From Bacillus sp. X1(2014) (lineage in GTDB: Bacteria; Bacillota; Bacilli; Bacillales_B; DSM-18226), in NCBI RefSeq assembly GCF_007678255.1, contig NZ_VEED01000015.1, positions 1-64,000 on the forward strand: 64,000 bases of DNA. Reading direction: 5' to 3'. The translations under genes were made by a program, and so were the position numbers. This document shows positions 15,734-24,286 of this stretch, one piece after another. Position 1 is the first letter of the stretch, and every line of letters starts with the position of its first letter. The notes under the pieces were generated by a model. The model did not search any database. It had not been told where the DNA came from and saw nothing but the letters and a program-made list of their open reading frames with translations.

Positions 15734-16735
15734 TTGATAAAAAAATCTTTTGGGTTAGTCTTAACAGCGGTTTTAACAATGGGACTTGCTGCTTGTAATA
15801 ACAATGATAATAATGACTTAAATGATCAGGATACTCATGTTGGGATGAACAATGACATAAGAAATAACACTCCATATATGGATGTCCGTAATGGCAGAGA
15901 TGATGGAATTGACCACAATGGTCCATTAACTGAGGATTATACAAACAATGATAACAATGATTCAGATCTTGATGCTAATCTGTTTAATACTAAACGGAAA
16001 AACAAGAAAAATTATAACAACAATAATGATGATATGATTTCTGCGTATCAGACATCCTTAAACAGTAACCAATATCCTCATACAAGAGCGGTATTAATCC
16101 GTGATGCAAAATATCAGTATATTACGATCGACCCAAGAAATTGGGCTATGCAGCAAATACAACCATATATCCAGCAGCAAACACCGACTGGACAGGCACC
16201 GGCAGGGCAGCCAGCGCCTATTCACCAGCCAAAGCAAACAACACCAGCACCAAAGCAAACAGCACCAACACCAGCACCAGCGCCAAAGCAAACAACACCA
16301 ACACCAAAACAGCCAGCTACTACACAAAATAATGCGCCTGCACCAACCACTGGAAATGTAAGTCAATACGTTCAACAAGTAATTGACTTGACTAATGCAC
16401 AACGCAGTAAGAATGGTCTTCCAGCTTTAAAGGCAGACACACAGCTTAATGGTGTAGCGCAGAAAAAATCTCTGGATATGCAGCAAAAGAATTACTTCTC
16501 ACATACCAGTCCTACTTACGGATCGCCATTTGATATGATGAGGGACTTTGGTGTTACCTATAAATCTGCAGGTGAAAATATTGCCCAAGGACAACGGACA
16601 CCACAAGAAGTAGTAACTGCTTGGATGAATAGTGAAGGTCATCGCAAAAATATTCTAAGTGCTAATTTTACTCATATTGGGGTAGGATATGAGGCTACTG
16701 GAAAACATTGGACACAAATGTTTATCGGGAAATAA
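15734..16735 (+). CDS. CAP-domain (SCP/PR1, YkwD-like) lipoprotein
   Basis: A 333-residue exported lipoprotein. The N-terminus MIKKSFGLVLTAVLTMGLAAC is a lipoprotein signal with Cys21 as the lipidated residue. Then an Asn/Asp-rich region, a Pro/Lys/Gln/Thr linker of imperfect PKQTTPAP repeats (about 155-205), and a C-terminal CAP domain (about 215-333) with the HTSPTYGSPFDMM, SAGENIAQG and WMNSEGHRKNIL motifs. Spore-coat and surface proteins such as YkwD/SafA-associated proteins share this architecture; the function is unclear. Start TTG 15734 follows AAAGGAGGT; the longer frame from ATG 15707 would hide the signal peptide. Confidence 0.88.
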   Translation: MIKKSFGLVLTAVLTMGLAACNNNDNNDLNDQDTHVGMNNDIRNNTPYMDVRNGRDDGIDHNGPLTEDYTNNDNNDSDLDANLFNTKRKNKKNYNNNNDDMISAYQTSLNSNQYPHTRAVLIRDAKYQYITIDPRNWAMQQIQPYIQQQTPTGQAPAGQPAPIHQPKQTTPAPKQTAPTPAPAPKQTTPTPKQPATTQNNAPAPTTGNVSQYVQQVIDLTNAQRSKNGLPALKADTQLNGVAQKKSLDMQQKNYFSHTSPTYGSPFDMMRDFGVTYKSAGENIAQGQRTPQEVVTAWMNSEGHRKNILSANFTHIGVGYEATGKHWTQMFIGK

Positions 16736-16751
16736 AAAAATCATGTAAAAC

Positions 16752-16785
16752 AAACCGACAGTTAATTATCCTGTCGGTTTCCTTT
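16752..16785. terminator. Bidirectional terminator
   Basis: Perfect stem AAACCGACAG / CTGTCGGTTT with a 9-base loop, T-rich on both sides, lies between convergent genes. Confidence 0.85.
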
Positions 16786-18050
16786 TAGTTTAATTCGCTT
16801 TTTAATATCATGGGTATGGTTGGAAATTTAAAATGAAAAGTGGTCCCTACTCCGATTTCACTCTCTGCCCAGACAGTACCATCCATAGCACGGGCAATGC
16901 TATAGACGACCATCATACCTAAACCGGTACCATTTTTCCCCTTTGTAGAATAAAAGGGTTCTCCTAATCGCTCAAGTTGCTCATTAGTCATTCCAATACC
17001 AGTATCATTTACACTTATAGTTACATAATTTTTACTGAATTCAGTGGTAATCGTTAAATATCCACCATTTGGCATAGCTTCAATTGCATTTTTGATGACA
17101 TTCACAAAACATTGACGAAATTTCTGTCCATCTCCCTCAATAAAACCAATAACTGAGAAATCAGTAATAATTTCTACAGAATTTTGATTAGCTAGAGGCA
17201 GAAGAATATTGATTATTTGTCGCAATTCACTTTTTACATTAAGTTCCTCCAGCGCGTCCAAGGATGGCTTTGCAAAAGTTAAGTAATCCTGAATAACACG
17301 CTCAGCAGAAATTAATTCTTCTTTAACAATCGATAGGTATTCTTTTCTTTTATGCCTTGAAAGGTAATCATCCTGAAGGAGTTGGACAAACCCGCTTGCA
17401 GCCGTAAGTGGATTTCGGATTTCGTGAGAGATAGCGGCTCCCATCTGTTCGACTGCTTTTAATTTCTCTGCTTTAATGAGCTGCTGCTGCATTTCGTTAT
17501 TTCGTCTGACAAATTCAATCCCATATGAGATAATGCCAATTCCAAGTGAGGGAATAAATAGGAATGCAAACCAAGCATCCAGCCAATAGGTATGGGTATT
17601 TTCGAAACTCATCCCAATAACTGTTACTACACCAAGAATCACACCTATACATACCGTAACGAAAATGCGACGTCCTGGAACTTGTCTTAGAAACCACGGA
17701 TATACTCGCCAGAAAATTACTCCCATAGGTGCATAAAGTGCAACCGTTTGAAAAAAGCCCAAATCAAAGCCATAAAAGGCTCTTATGACTATAATGGAAA
17801 CGATAAGAATTGGTCCGATTCCGATATAAAGGGCACCCAGCACTAAAGGAATAATTCTTAAATCGTATCGGGCAGATGGAACTGGATTGTAAGAGAATTG
17901 AATACATAACCAAACACAAGCAATACACAAAATAATTAGTGAGGATTTAGAAAGGGTAAATGTTTTTATATTATCAAAAAAAATTAAGCAGAAAAATAAT
18001 AATATGATAAAAATTGAGAGGTTTAAAAAAAGATGTTTCGTTATGTCCAT
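16785..18050 (-). CDS. KinB-like sensor histidine kinase with LytS-type membrane sensor
   Basis: A 421-residue membrane kinase. Residues 1-180 hold five to six membrane spans of the 5TMR-LYT type (LRIIPLVLGALYIGIGPILI is characteristic). The kinase core has the phospho-accepting His209 in AISHEIRNPLTAASGFVQLL, the N-box NVIKNAIEAMPNGG, and G-boxes NDTGIGM and GTGLGMMV. Layout and length resemble KinB, a kinase feeding the sporulation phosphorelay; no response regulator is adjacent, which also fits an orphan phosphorelay kinase. Start ATG 18050 is five bases after GGTGA; a longer frame to 18125 lacks support. Confidence 0.85.
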   Translation of the reverse strand: MDITKHLFLNLSIFIILLFFCLIFFDNIKTFTLSKSSLIILCIACVWLCIQFSYNPVPSARYDLRIIPLVLGALYIGIGPILIVSIIVIRAFYGFDLGFFQTVALYAPMGVIFWRVYPWFLRQVPGRRIFVTVCIGVILGVVTVIGMSFENTHTYWLDAWFAFLFIPSLGIGIISYGIEFVRRNNEMQQQLIKAEKLKAVEQMGAAISHEIRNPLTAASGFVQLLQDDYLSRHKRKEYLSIVKEELISAERVIQDYLTFAKPSLDALEELNVKSELRQIINILLPLANQNSVEIITDFSVIGFIEGDGQKFRQCFVNVIKNAIEAMPNGGYLTITTEFSKNYVTISVNDTGIGMTNEQLERLGEPFYSTKGKNGTGLGMMVVYSIARAMDGTVWAESEIGVGTTFHFKFPTIPMILKSELN

Positions 18051-18177
18051 TAACGTCACCATCCAAAATAAGGCTGTTAGGGAAATTTTACATGTATTTT
18101 CCACATTATACAACAATATTTGCATAATTTAGAAAAATAAAATAGTATTTTAAGGATAAAAAAAGAAGGCTTGTTAG

Positions 18178-19707
18178 TTACAAACCTTCCAAACTTAATT
18201 GAGCAGACGTGATCGTATTTCTCCCTTTTGTCTTAGATACGTACAAGGCCTTATCAGCCATTTGTATTAACTCTTGTGGCATGATAGGTCTAGAGGGGAC
18301 AATGGTGGCAACTCCCATACTAAGTGTAATGATATCGCTGATTTCAGAACTAAGATGAGGAATCTCTAGTAACCGAATGGTGTCTTGTATTTGTTTTGCA
18401 ATTTTCATCCCTTTCTCTAATCCTGTGAAAGGGGAGATGAGGGCAAACTCTTCTCCCCCATATCGGCAAAAAGTACAGTCAGAGTTAATGGTAGTAATCT
18501 GATTGTTTATGGCCTGAGCAATCGATTGTAAGCATGCATCTCCTGTTAAATGGCCGTATGTATCATTGTATTTTTTAAAGTAATCAATATCAAACATAAT
18601 TAATGTGATTGGAGAATGGGTAGAAGAAGAATTTGAACAGTCTTTCACAAGTGTTTCATCAAAATATCTTCGATTTGCTATTCCGGTTAGACCATCCATA
18701 TAGGAGAGCCGATTTAGAAGCTCATTGGCTTCTTGTAATTTTTGTTCTGTTAGCTTACGGTCAGTTATATTTCTTGAGACAATAATGACCTTTTTGCTGC
18801 CATCTTCCTCAAAATGAACACTTTTCAGAGCAGATTCGATCCAAACATAGTCTCCCAACTTTGTACGATAACGATAGGTCGAATTAGCAGCACCCTCTTC
18901 TAAAGCTTTCTCAAACATATCATTTGTATGTTCAATATCATCAGGATGAATAAACATATACATCTTTCTATCTAGAAGTTCGGGATACTCATAATGGATA
19001 ATTTCTTTAACGGCTGGTGAAATATATTTGTATTCTGCATTCTCGTTGTGCATGGTAATCATGTCACTAGAGTATTCAGCAATGAGTCGAAAGCGCTCTT
19101 CCGTTTCTTTTAATTTCAGTAAGCTATGCTTTAATTGATTTTGTGCTTCATAAGAATTAACTACAAAAACAAAGAAATGATAAGCTAAAAAACCACCAAT
19201 GAGAGAAATAAAATAATGCATGGTTAATACATTTTTAAGAAATTGAAGATCGTCAATTCTGATGATAAAAATTATAGAAACAAAAAACAAGCCAATTAAA
19301 TTCATGAGGAAGGCCTTAAGGGTTCTTGAAAGGTTAATATTTGAAATACCCCCGCATAGTATTCCGGTAAGAAGTGCTCCAAATGCTCCCAGTAAAGATG
19401 ATTCATTAATTCCAAAAAGAAGAATTCGACCTGCCGCAATTAGAACAGCAGACAATAATGCAGGAATAAATCCACCAAAAGTAGCTGCAATTACAATAGC
19501 CAAGTGGCGTAAATCCGCAATTGTACTTGCATTTAATTGAATGCTAAATGCCATTAAAACATTTCCTAAAATTCCAAAACAAAGACCCCAATATAGTTTG
19601 GATGAGCGGGGAGCGTTTATGCGTATTGGCTTATCTTTAAATAACACTCCCATTATAGAGAAGGAAGCAATTAATATTGCTGCATTTGAGACAAAATCTT
19701 TTAGCAT
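18178..19707 (-). CDS. Diguanylate cyclase with LytS-type sensor and PAS domain
   Basis: A 509-residue protein predicted to make the second messenger c-di-GMP from GTP at the membrane. Residues 1-185 are a 5TMR-LYT membrane sensor; 200-325 a PAS domain; 330-500 a GGDEF domain with MFDIDYFKKYND and the active loop RYGGEEF (417-421 for GGEEF). The inhibitory I-site (RxxD five residues upstream) is absent: that position reads NSDC. So product inhibition by the usual route is unlikely. Start ATG 19707 with GGAGAG seven bases upstream. It lies 127 bp upstream of the kinase in the same direction. Confidence 0.92.
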   Translation of the reverse strand: MLKDFVSNAAILIASFSIMGVLFKDKPIRINAPRSSKLYWGLCFGILGNVLMAFSIQLNASTIADLRHLAIVIAATFGGFIPALLSAVLIAAGRILLFGINESSLLGAFGALLTGILCGGISNINLSRTLKAFLMNLIGLFFVSIIFIIRIDDLQFLKNVLTMHYFISLIGGFLAYHFFVFVVNSYEAQNQLKHSLLKLKETEERFRLIAEYSSDMITMHNENAEYKYISPAVKEIIHYEYPELLDRKMYMFIHPDDIEHTNDMFEKALEEGAANSTYRYRTKLGDYVWIESALKSVHFEEDGSKKVIIVSRNITDRKLTEQKLQEANELLNRLSYMDGLTGIANRRYFDETLVKDCSNSSSTHSPITLIMFDIDYFKKYNDTYGHLTGDACLQSIAQAINNQITTINSDCTFCRYGGEEFALISPFTGLEKGMKIAKQIQDTIRLLEIPHLSSEISDIITLSMGVATIVPSRPIMPQELIQMADKALYVSKTKGRNTITSAQLSLEGL

Positions 19708-19859
19708 GGATACTCTCCTGGCATAGTGAATGAAGTTTTTAGTGTTATCTTACAATATTAAAAAATGCATCTTTCCAATTATACTATGATTTAGATATTA
19801 ATGACAAAATAGACAATAAAAAAAGCTTCCCTTATTTAGAGAAACTCAAGTATTTCATC

Positions 19860-20519
19860 TTAAACCGTGACAGGTTTAAGAGCGAAATTTTTAGCTGCAA
19901 GTCTAGCGTTTTCTTCTCCTTGTGCAAGAATGTCAGGCACCTTTTGTGGATTAATGTCAAAACCTTCTGTAATAACTGAATCAGTAACCTCAATTCCTAA
20001 GAAACGAAGGGCGATTTTTAAATATCGATCACCGGACTCCAATGCTTCCATAGGAGTCCCTGTATACTGACCGCCTCTTGTTTGGAGATGTATCGCTTTT
20101 TTATTCATTAAAAGTCCTTTTGGTCCGTTAACTGTATGGGCAAACGTTTTTCCTGCAATAAATAAATTATCGATATATGCCTTTAAAATGGCAGGGGAGT
20201 TTAAATTCCACATAGGCGAAACAAAGACATAGTAATCATAACTGATAAACTCATTAGCGAGATCATGCATTTTCGTGATTTTTTCTCTTTCAATGTCAAC
20301 TAGCTGGTCTATGGTATACCCATAACCAGCTAGTTTTCCTCTGGCTGAAACCAAATCAGCATCCATTTGCGGGAAATCTAAAGAAAACAAATCGACTTTC
20401 TTAATAGACACATCTGGGCGGACTTGATGAAAAGACTCAAGAAAGGCTTCCCCAATTTTTAATCCTTTTGATTTCTCAATCCCTTTTGGATTTGCGGTTA
20501 TATATAGTAATTTTTCCAT
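19860..20519 (-). CDS. azoR: FMN-dependent NADH-azoreductase
   Basis: A 219-residue flavodoxin-like reductase that binds FMN as a dimer and reduces quinones and azo compounds with NADH. The YITANPKG start, FVSPMWNLNSPAILKAYIDN and LLMNKKAIHLQTRGGQY segments mark the AzoR family. The start at ATG 20519 places the conserved MEKLLYIT at the N-terminus; a frame from 20534 adds five residues. Neither has a strong ribosome binding site. A copy of the GTGTCAGGCAC-type element lies inside the gene near its 3' end (19931-19941). Confidence 0.9.
   Translation of the reverse strand: MEKLLYITANPKGIEKSKGLKIGEAFLESFHQVRPDVSIKKVDLFSLDFPQMDADLVSARGKLAGYGYTIDQLVDIEREKITKMHDLANEFISYDYYVFVSPMWNLNSPAILKAYIDNLFIAGKTFAHTVNGPKGLLMNKKAIHLQTRGGQYTGTPMEALESGDRYLKIALRFLGIEVTDSVITEGFDINPQKVPDILAQGEENARLAAKNFALKPVTV
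19931..19941 (+). repeat. Dispersed element, copy 2 (TGTCAGGCACC), inside azoR
   Basis: The core of the five-copy element, on the + strand, antisense to azoR. The left arm is degenerate here (AA instead of GG). Confidence 0.6.
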
Positions 20520-20714
20520 AAATACACGACCCATCTTAAATTATTTCATTCCCAATATTTATTATAAAAAAAATAACTTTGCTCAATATTGAACATCTGG
20601 TGACGTTCTTGAACAATAAGTGTCTGAATTAGTATTTATAGAGGGTTTTAGTTTTTTTTATATGAACGCAATAATCATTTAACAGGTCCTAATTAAAATT
20701 CCCAATTTTTTTTA

Positions 20715-20728
20715 CTTAAACGCTTACA
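20715..20728. promoter_or_regulatory. Candidate cre site upstream of the first GPH transporter
   Basis: CTTAAACGCTTACA matches the CcpA consensus at 12 of 14 positions. This fits glucose repression of an alternative-sugar transporter. Confidence 0.55.
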
Positions 20729-20774
20729 AAAATCTATTGACTGAGTAAATAGACGGTGATAAGATACAAATATA

Positions 20775-20803
20775 TTAATTAGTTCATCAAACTAACTAAT
20801 TAA
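20775..20803. promoter_or_regulatory. ROK-type operator, copy 1
   Basis: Inverted repeat TTAATTAGTT - 9 bp - AACTAATTAA. Related palindromes precede the second transporter, uxaC, the AraC gene and the larA homologue, and two ROK repressors are encoded among them. Confidence 0.65.
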
Positions 20804-20832
20804 TACGAAATTATATTTTTTTCATCACTAAT

Positions 20833-20845
20833 GAAAAGGGTTACA
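20833..20845 (+). promoter_or_regulatory. Shared leader element, copy 1
   Basis: GAAAAGGGTTACA; compare GTAAGGGGTTACA before uxaC and GTAAGGGATTACA before the larA homologue. It lies between the operator and the start codon, 89 bp before ATG 20935. Confidence 0.5.
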
Positions 20846-20934
20846 AAGTATTGAATATTCAAACAATACAAGGAGTTAACAGCAATTATTCTTGGCAAAT
20901 CTTCAAAGCCATACAGAAAATGGGGGAGTAAATT

Positions 20935-22341
20935 ATGGGTCAGCCAGCAAACAAAACAGCAGTTGAACAAACAACTGCAAATGGATTCAGAAAGTTTGGA
21001 ATGAAAGATAAACTAGGTTATATGTTTGGTGATTGGGGAAATGATTTCTTCTTTATTCTAGTAGCAGCATTCTTAATGGTTTTCTATACTGATGTTTATC
21101 ATTTGAATCCGGCTGCCGTCGGCGGGTTATTCTTTGCCGCACGCTTGTGGGATGCATTTGCTGATGTTTCATGGGGTCGCTTCATCGATACTAGAAAAGC
21201 AACTAAACATGGAAAATTCAAGCCGTGGATTTTAAGGATGTCTTTCCCACTTGTTATTACAGGAATTTTAATGTTTGTTCACATACCAGGAATGTCTGAT
21301 GGTTTCTACCTTGCTTATGCTTATGTAACTTATATTTTATGGGGAACATTATACTCTACTGTTAATATTCCTTACGGTTCAATGGCATCTGTAATTACAA
21401 GTGACCCTGTTGAACGTACAGCCTTGTCAAGCTGGAGAACAATGGGTGGTAACTTGGCAGGTTTAATCATTAACGTTGTTGGACCAATGATTTTGTTTGT
21501 CGACAATAAAGCAGATGCTAATCGTTTCTTACTTGGTGCCATTATATTTGGTGTTCTTGCAATTGCTTGTTATCTAGCTTGCTATACTCTATCAATTGAA
21601 CGTATTAAGCTAGATGCAACAGAAAAACCAAACGTTAATTTTGGCCAAACTGTAAAGGGCCTTGGTAAAAATAAACCATTAATGTGGTTCCTGCTTGCAT
21701 CTTTATTATATTTGGTTGTGTTTATGTTAATTGGTACTGTAAACGTTTATCTATTTAAGGATTACTTCGCAAATGCTAAGGCATTAAGTATGGTTGGTCT
21801 TCTTCAATCTATTGCCATATTTGTAGCTATGCCATTTGTTAAACCATTAGTTTCGAAATTTGGTAAAAAAGAAGTGGCTTCTAGTGGTTTATTACTTGCT
21901 GCTATTATATATGGAGTTCTATATTTACTTCCTAACTTAACAGCAACACAATTTATTGGAATTTTAACCGTTGGAATGTTGGGTTATGGTATTTTCAACC
22001 TTGTCATTTGGGCTTTCGTTACTGACGTTATTGATTATCATGAGTATTTAACTGGTTTACGTGAAGATGGAACCGTTTACTCGATCTATTCTATGGCACG
22101 TAAAGTTGGCCAAGCAGTTGCTGGCGGCGTTGGTGGGGCAGCAATCGCAGCAGTTGGTTATAATGCAAATCTTAAAGCACAGACAGCTGATACGCTTCAA
22201 GGAATTCATACACTTGGAACTCTAGTACCTGCAATCACTCTTGCTGTTGTGTTCCTAATTATTGTATTTTGTTATCCATTAAACAAAAAGCGTACAGCGC
22301 AACTTACTGTTGATTTAGCTGAAAGAAGAAATTCAAAATAA
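20935..22341 (+). CDS. GPH-family sugar/hexuronide:cation symporter (paralogue 1)
   Basis: A 468-residue membrane protein of the glycoside-pentoside-hexuronide family (MFS fold, about 12 spans). Family signs: GDWGNDFFF early in span 1, RLWDAFADVSWGRFIDTR after span 2, and the VIDYHEYLTGLREDG loop before span 10. Members carry melibiose, xylosides, glucuronides and hexuronates with H+ or Na+. The island enzymes point to a hexuronate or glucuronide substrate here. It starts at ATG 20935 after GGGGGAG. The next + strand gene is a close paralogue. Confidence 0.88.
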   Translation: MGQPANKTAVEQTTANGFRKFGMKDKLGYMFGDWGNDFFFILVAAFLMVFYTDVYHLNPAAVGGLFFAARLWDAFADVSWGRFIDTRKATKHGKFKPWILRMSFPLVITGILMFVHIPGMSDGFYLAYAYVTYILWGTLYSTVNIPYGSMASVITSDPVERTALSSWRTMGGNLAGLIINVVGPMILFVDNKADANRFLLGAIIFGVLAIACYLACYTLSIERIKLDATEKPNVNFGQTVKGLGKNKPLMWFLLASLLYLVVFMLIGTVNVYLFKDYFANAKALSMVGLLQSIAIFVAMPFVKPLVSKFGKKEVASSGLLLAAIIYGVLYLLPNLTATQFIGILTVGMLGYGIFNLVIWAFVTDVIDYHEYLTGLREDGTVYSIYSMARKVGQAVAGGVGGAAIAAVGYNANLKAQTADTLQGIHTLGTLVPAITLAVVFLIIVFCYPLNKKRTAQLTVDLAERRNSK

Positions 22342-22360
22342 AAACTAAATTATATTTAAA

Positions 22361-22400
22361 GAAAAAGGTAGCAAAGACTGTTTGCTGCCTTTTTCTAATC
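22361..22400 (+). terminator. Terminator after the first GPH gene
   Basis: Perfect stem GAAAAAGGTAGCAAA / TTTGCTGCCTTTTTC (22361-22375, 22381-22395). A second weaker hairpin (AACCCTT...AAGGGTT) follows at 22407-22431. Confidence 0.8.
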
Positions 22401-22579
22401 TAAAAAAACCCTTTTGCATTTGCTAAGGGTTAATCGTTATTATGCAGAAAACCGTAAGTCGCTTACAACCTATTATTATCCAACTACTCTCATTTCCAAA
22501 AACAGAAAACATTAACATTATCAACTGCAAACAAAATTATTGACGAATAACAAATATGGGTGATATTCTAATTGCATAA

Positions 22580-22607
22580 TTAATTGTTAGTTCATTAAAC
22601 AAATTAA
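22580..22607. promoter_or_regulatory. ROK-type operator, copy 2
   Basis: Imperfect palindrome TTAATTGTTAGTTC - ATTAAACAAATTAA, of the same family as 25610-25634. Confidence 0.6.
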
Positions 22608-22658
22608 TTTAAAACGGTATATATTCTCGAGAAGTCATGCTTTGTTGTGAGTAATTTA

Positions 22659-22673
22659 GTAAGGGGTTTCACA
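22659..22673 (+). promoter_or_regulatory. Shared leader element, copy 2
   Basis: GTAAGGGGTTTCACA, the leader motif with two extra bases, 72 bp before the start codon. Confidence 0.45.
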
Positions 22674-22745
22674 AAATAGTTTCAAAGGAATCTGATTACA
22701 ATCTAGAAATGATTTTTTAGAATATTTTATTGGGAGGGGAAAGAA

Positions 22746-24179
22746 ATGGTTCGAGCTTTGCAAGAGAAAGCAGAAACCCCACAATCAGGTGGGAAAACAG
22801 TACGTCCATTTGGTATTAAAGATAAATTAGGTTACTTGTTTGGTGATTTTGGAAACGATTTCTTCTTTACTTTAGCCGCCGCTTTCTTGATGGTCTTCTA
22901 TACGGATATCTTTCATATTAATCCAGCGCATGTCGGAATTTTATTTGCAGTAGCACGTCTTTGGGATGCATTTGCTGATGTAACATGGGGTCGTTTCATT
23001 GATACGAGACAGGGTACTGCTCAAGGGAAATTTAGACCTTGGATTTTAAGAATGTCATTACCACTTGTAATCATGGGGATATTGATGTTCGTAAAGATAC
23101 CTGGTATGTCTCATGGGTTTTACCTTGCTTATGCCTATGTCACTTATATTTTGTGGGGAACATTATACTCTACTGTTAATATTCCTTATGGCTCCATGGC
23201 TTCAGTGATCACAGGCGATCCTGTGGAACGTACTTCACTATCAAGCTGGAGAACTTTAGGCGGCCAATTGGCAGGTTTAATTATTAACGTAGTTGGACCA
23301 ATTATTTTATTCATTAATAATAAACCGGATGCAACTCGCTTCATTATCGCAGCATTAATTTTTGGTGGACTTGCAATTGCTTGTTACATGGCTTGTTATA
23401 AATTATCTGTTGAACGTATCGTCTTGGATGAAACAAATAAAGAAAAAGTGAATTTTGGCCAAACAATGAAGGGGCTTACTAAAAACAAACCATTAATGGT
23501 GTTCCTTGTAGCTGCTTTGGCATTCATGATTGTCTTCATGTTAATTGGTACGGTAAACGTATATCTATTTAAGGATTATTTTGCTAACGCTAAAGCATTA
23601 AGTATAGTTGGTCTTCTTCAAGCTGTTGCGGTATTTGTAGCAATGCCATTGATTCAACCATTGGTTAAGAAATATGGGAAAAAAGAAGTGGCTTCTGGCG
23701 GTTTATTAATCGCAGCACTTGTATACGCGGTACTATATTTCCTTCCAAATTTAACAGCAACACAATTTATCGGAATATTAACAGTTGCTATGTTTGGTTA
23801 TGGTATTTTTAACCTTGTTGTTTGGGCGTTTGTTACAGATGTAATCGATTATCACGAGTATTTAACAGGTCTCAGAGAAGATGGTACCGTTTACTCAATC
23901 TACTCAATGGCACGTAAAATCGGTCAAGCGGTTGCTGGTGGTATTGGTGGTGCAGCGATTGCAGCAGTTGGTTACCATGCTGGTGCCGAAGCACAATCAG
24001 CTGAAACACTACAAGGAATTCATACACTTGCCACTTTAGTACCTGCACTTACACTTGGTGCTGTATTCCTAATCATTGTTTTCCTATACCCATTAAACAA
24101 AAAGCGTACTGTACAACTTTCAGCTGATTTAGCTAAAAACAGAAAAAGCATGAAATATTCCAAAATAACCAGTAAATAA
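22746..24179 (+). CDS. GPH-family sugar/hexuronide:cation symporter (paralogue 2)
   Basis: A 477-residue protein that, by eye, is about three quarters identical to the gene before it; for example a 30-base-plus stretch around TGGGGAACATTATACTCTAC is unchanged in DNA. It shares all GPH motifs (GDFGNDFFF, RLWDAFADVTWGRFIDTR, VIDYHEYLTGLREDG). Tandem duplication with separate operators suggests different substrates or expression rather than redundancy. Start ATG 22746 after GGGAGGGG. The last residues (KSMKYSKITSK) diverge from paralogue 1. Confidence 0.88.
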   Translation: MVRALQEKAETPQSGGKTVRPFGIKDKLGYLFGDFGNDFFFTLAAAFLMVFYTDIFHINPAHVGILFAVARLWDAFADVTWGRFIDTRQGTAQGKFRPWILRMSLPLVIMGILMFVKIPGMSHGFYLAYAYVTYILWGTLYSTVNIPYGSMASVITGDPVERTSLSSWRTLGGQLAGLIINVVGPIILFINNKPDATRFIIAALIFGGLAIACYMACYKLSVERIVLDETNKEKVNFGQTMKGLTKNKPLMVFLVAALAFMIVFMLIGTVNVYLFKDYFANAKALSIVGLLQAVAVFVAMPLIQPLVKKYGKKEVASGGLLIAALVYAVLYFLPNLTATQFIGILTVAMFGYGIFNLVVWAFVTDVIDYHEYLTGLREDGTVYSIYSMARKIGQAVAGGIGGAAIAAVGYHAGAEAQSAETLQGIHTLATLVPALTLGAVFLIIVFLYPLNKKRTVQLSADLAKNRKSMKYSKITSK

Positions 24180-24219
24180 GCAAAAGGTTAATGATAATTT
24201 AAAGAGCGCTTAATAAACA

Positions 24220-24258
24220 TTGAAAAAAGCCCCTTTTAGCAATCGCTAAAAGGGGCTT
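24220..24258 (-). terminator. Terminator of the first ROK gene
   Basis: Perfect 14-bp stem AAGCCCCTTTTAGC / GCTAAAAGGGGCTT with an AATC loop; the T-run is only on the minus strand. It may also stop the transporter transcript. Confidence 0.85.
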
Positions 24259-24286
24259 ACACGATAAAAAGGAGGCAATCACAAAA

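Noticed and set aside
16094..16402. Overlapping frames around the Pro/Gln/Thr linker of the CAP lipoprotein
   Set aside because: They are low-complexity shadows of the repeated linker in other frames.
18460..18500. c-di-GMP inhibitory site in the diguanylate cyclase
   Set aside because: The RxxD position five residues before GGEEF reads NSDC, so the Arg and Asp are not in place.
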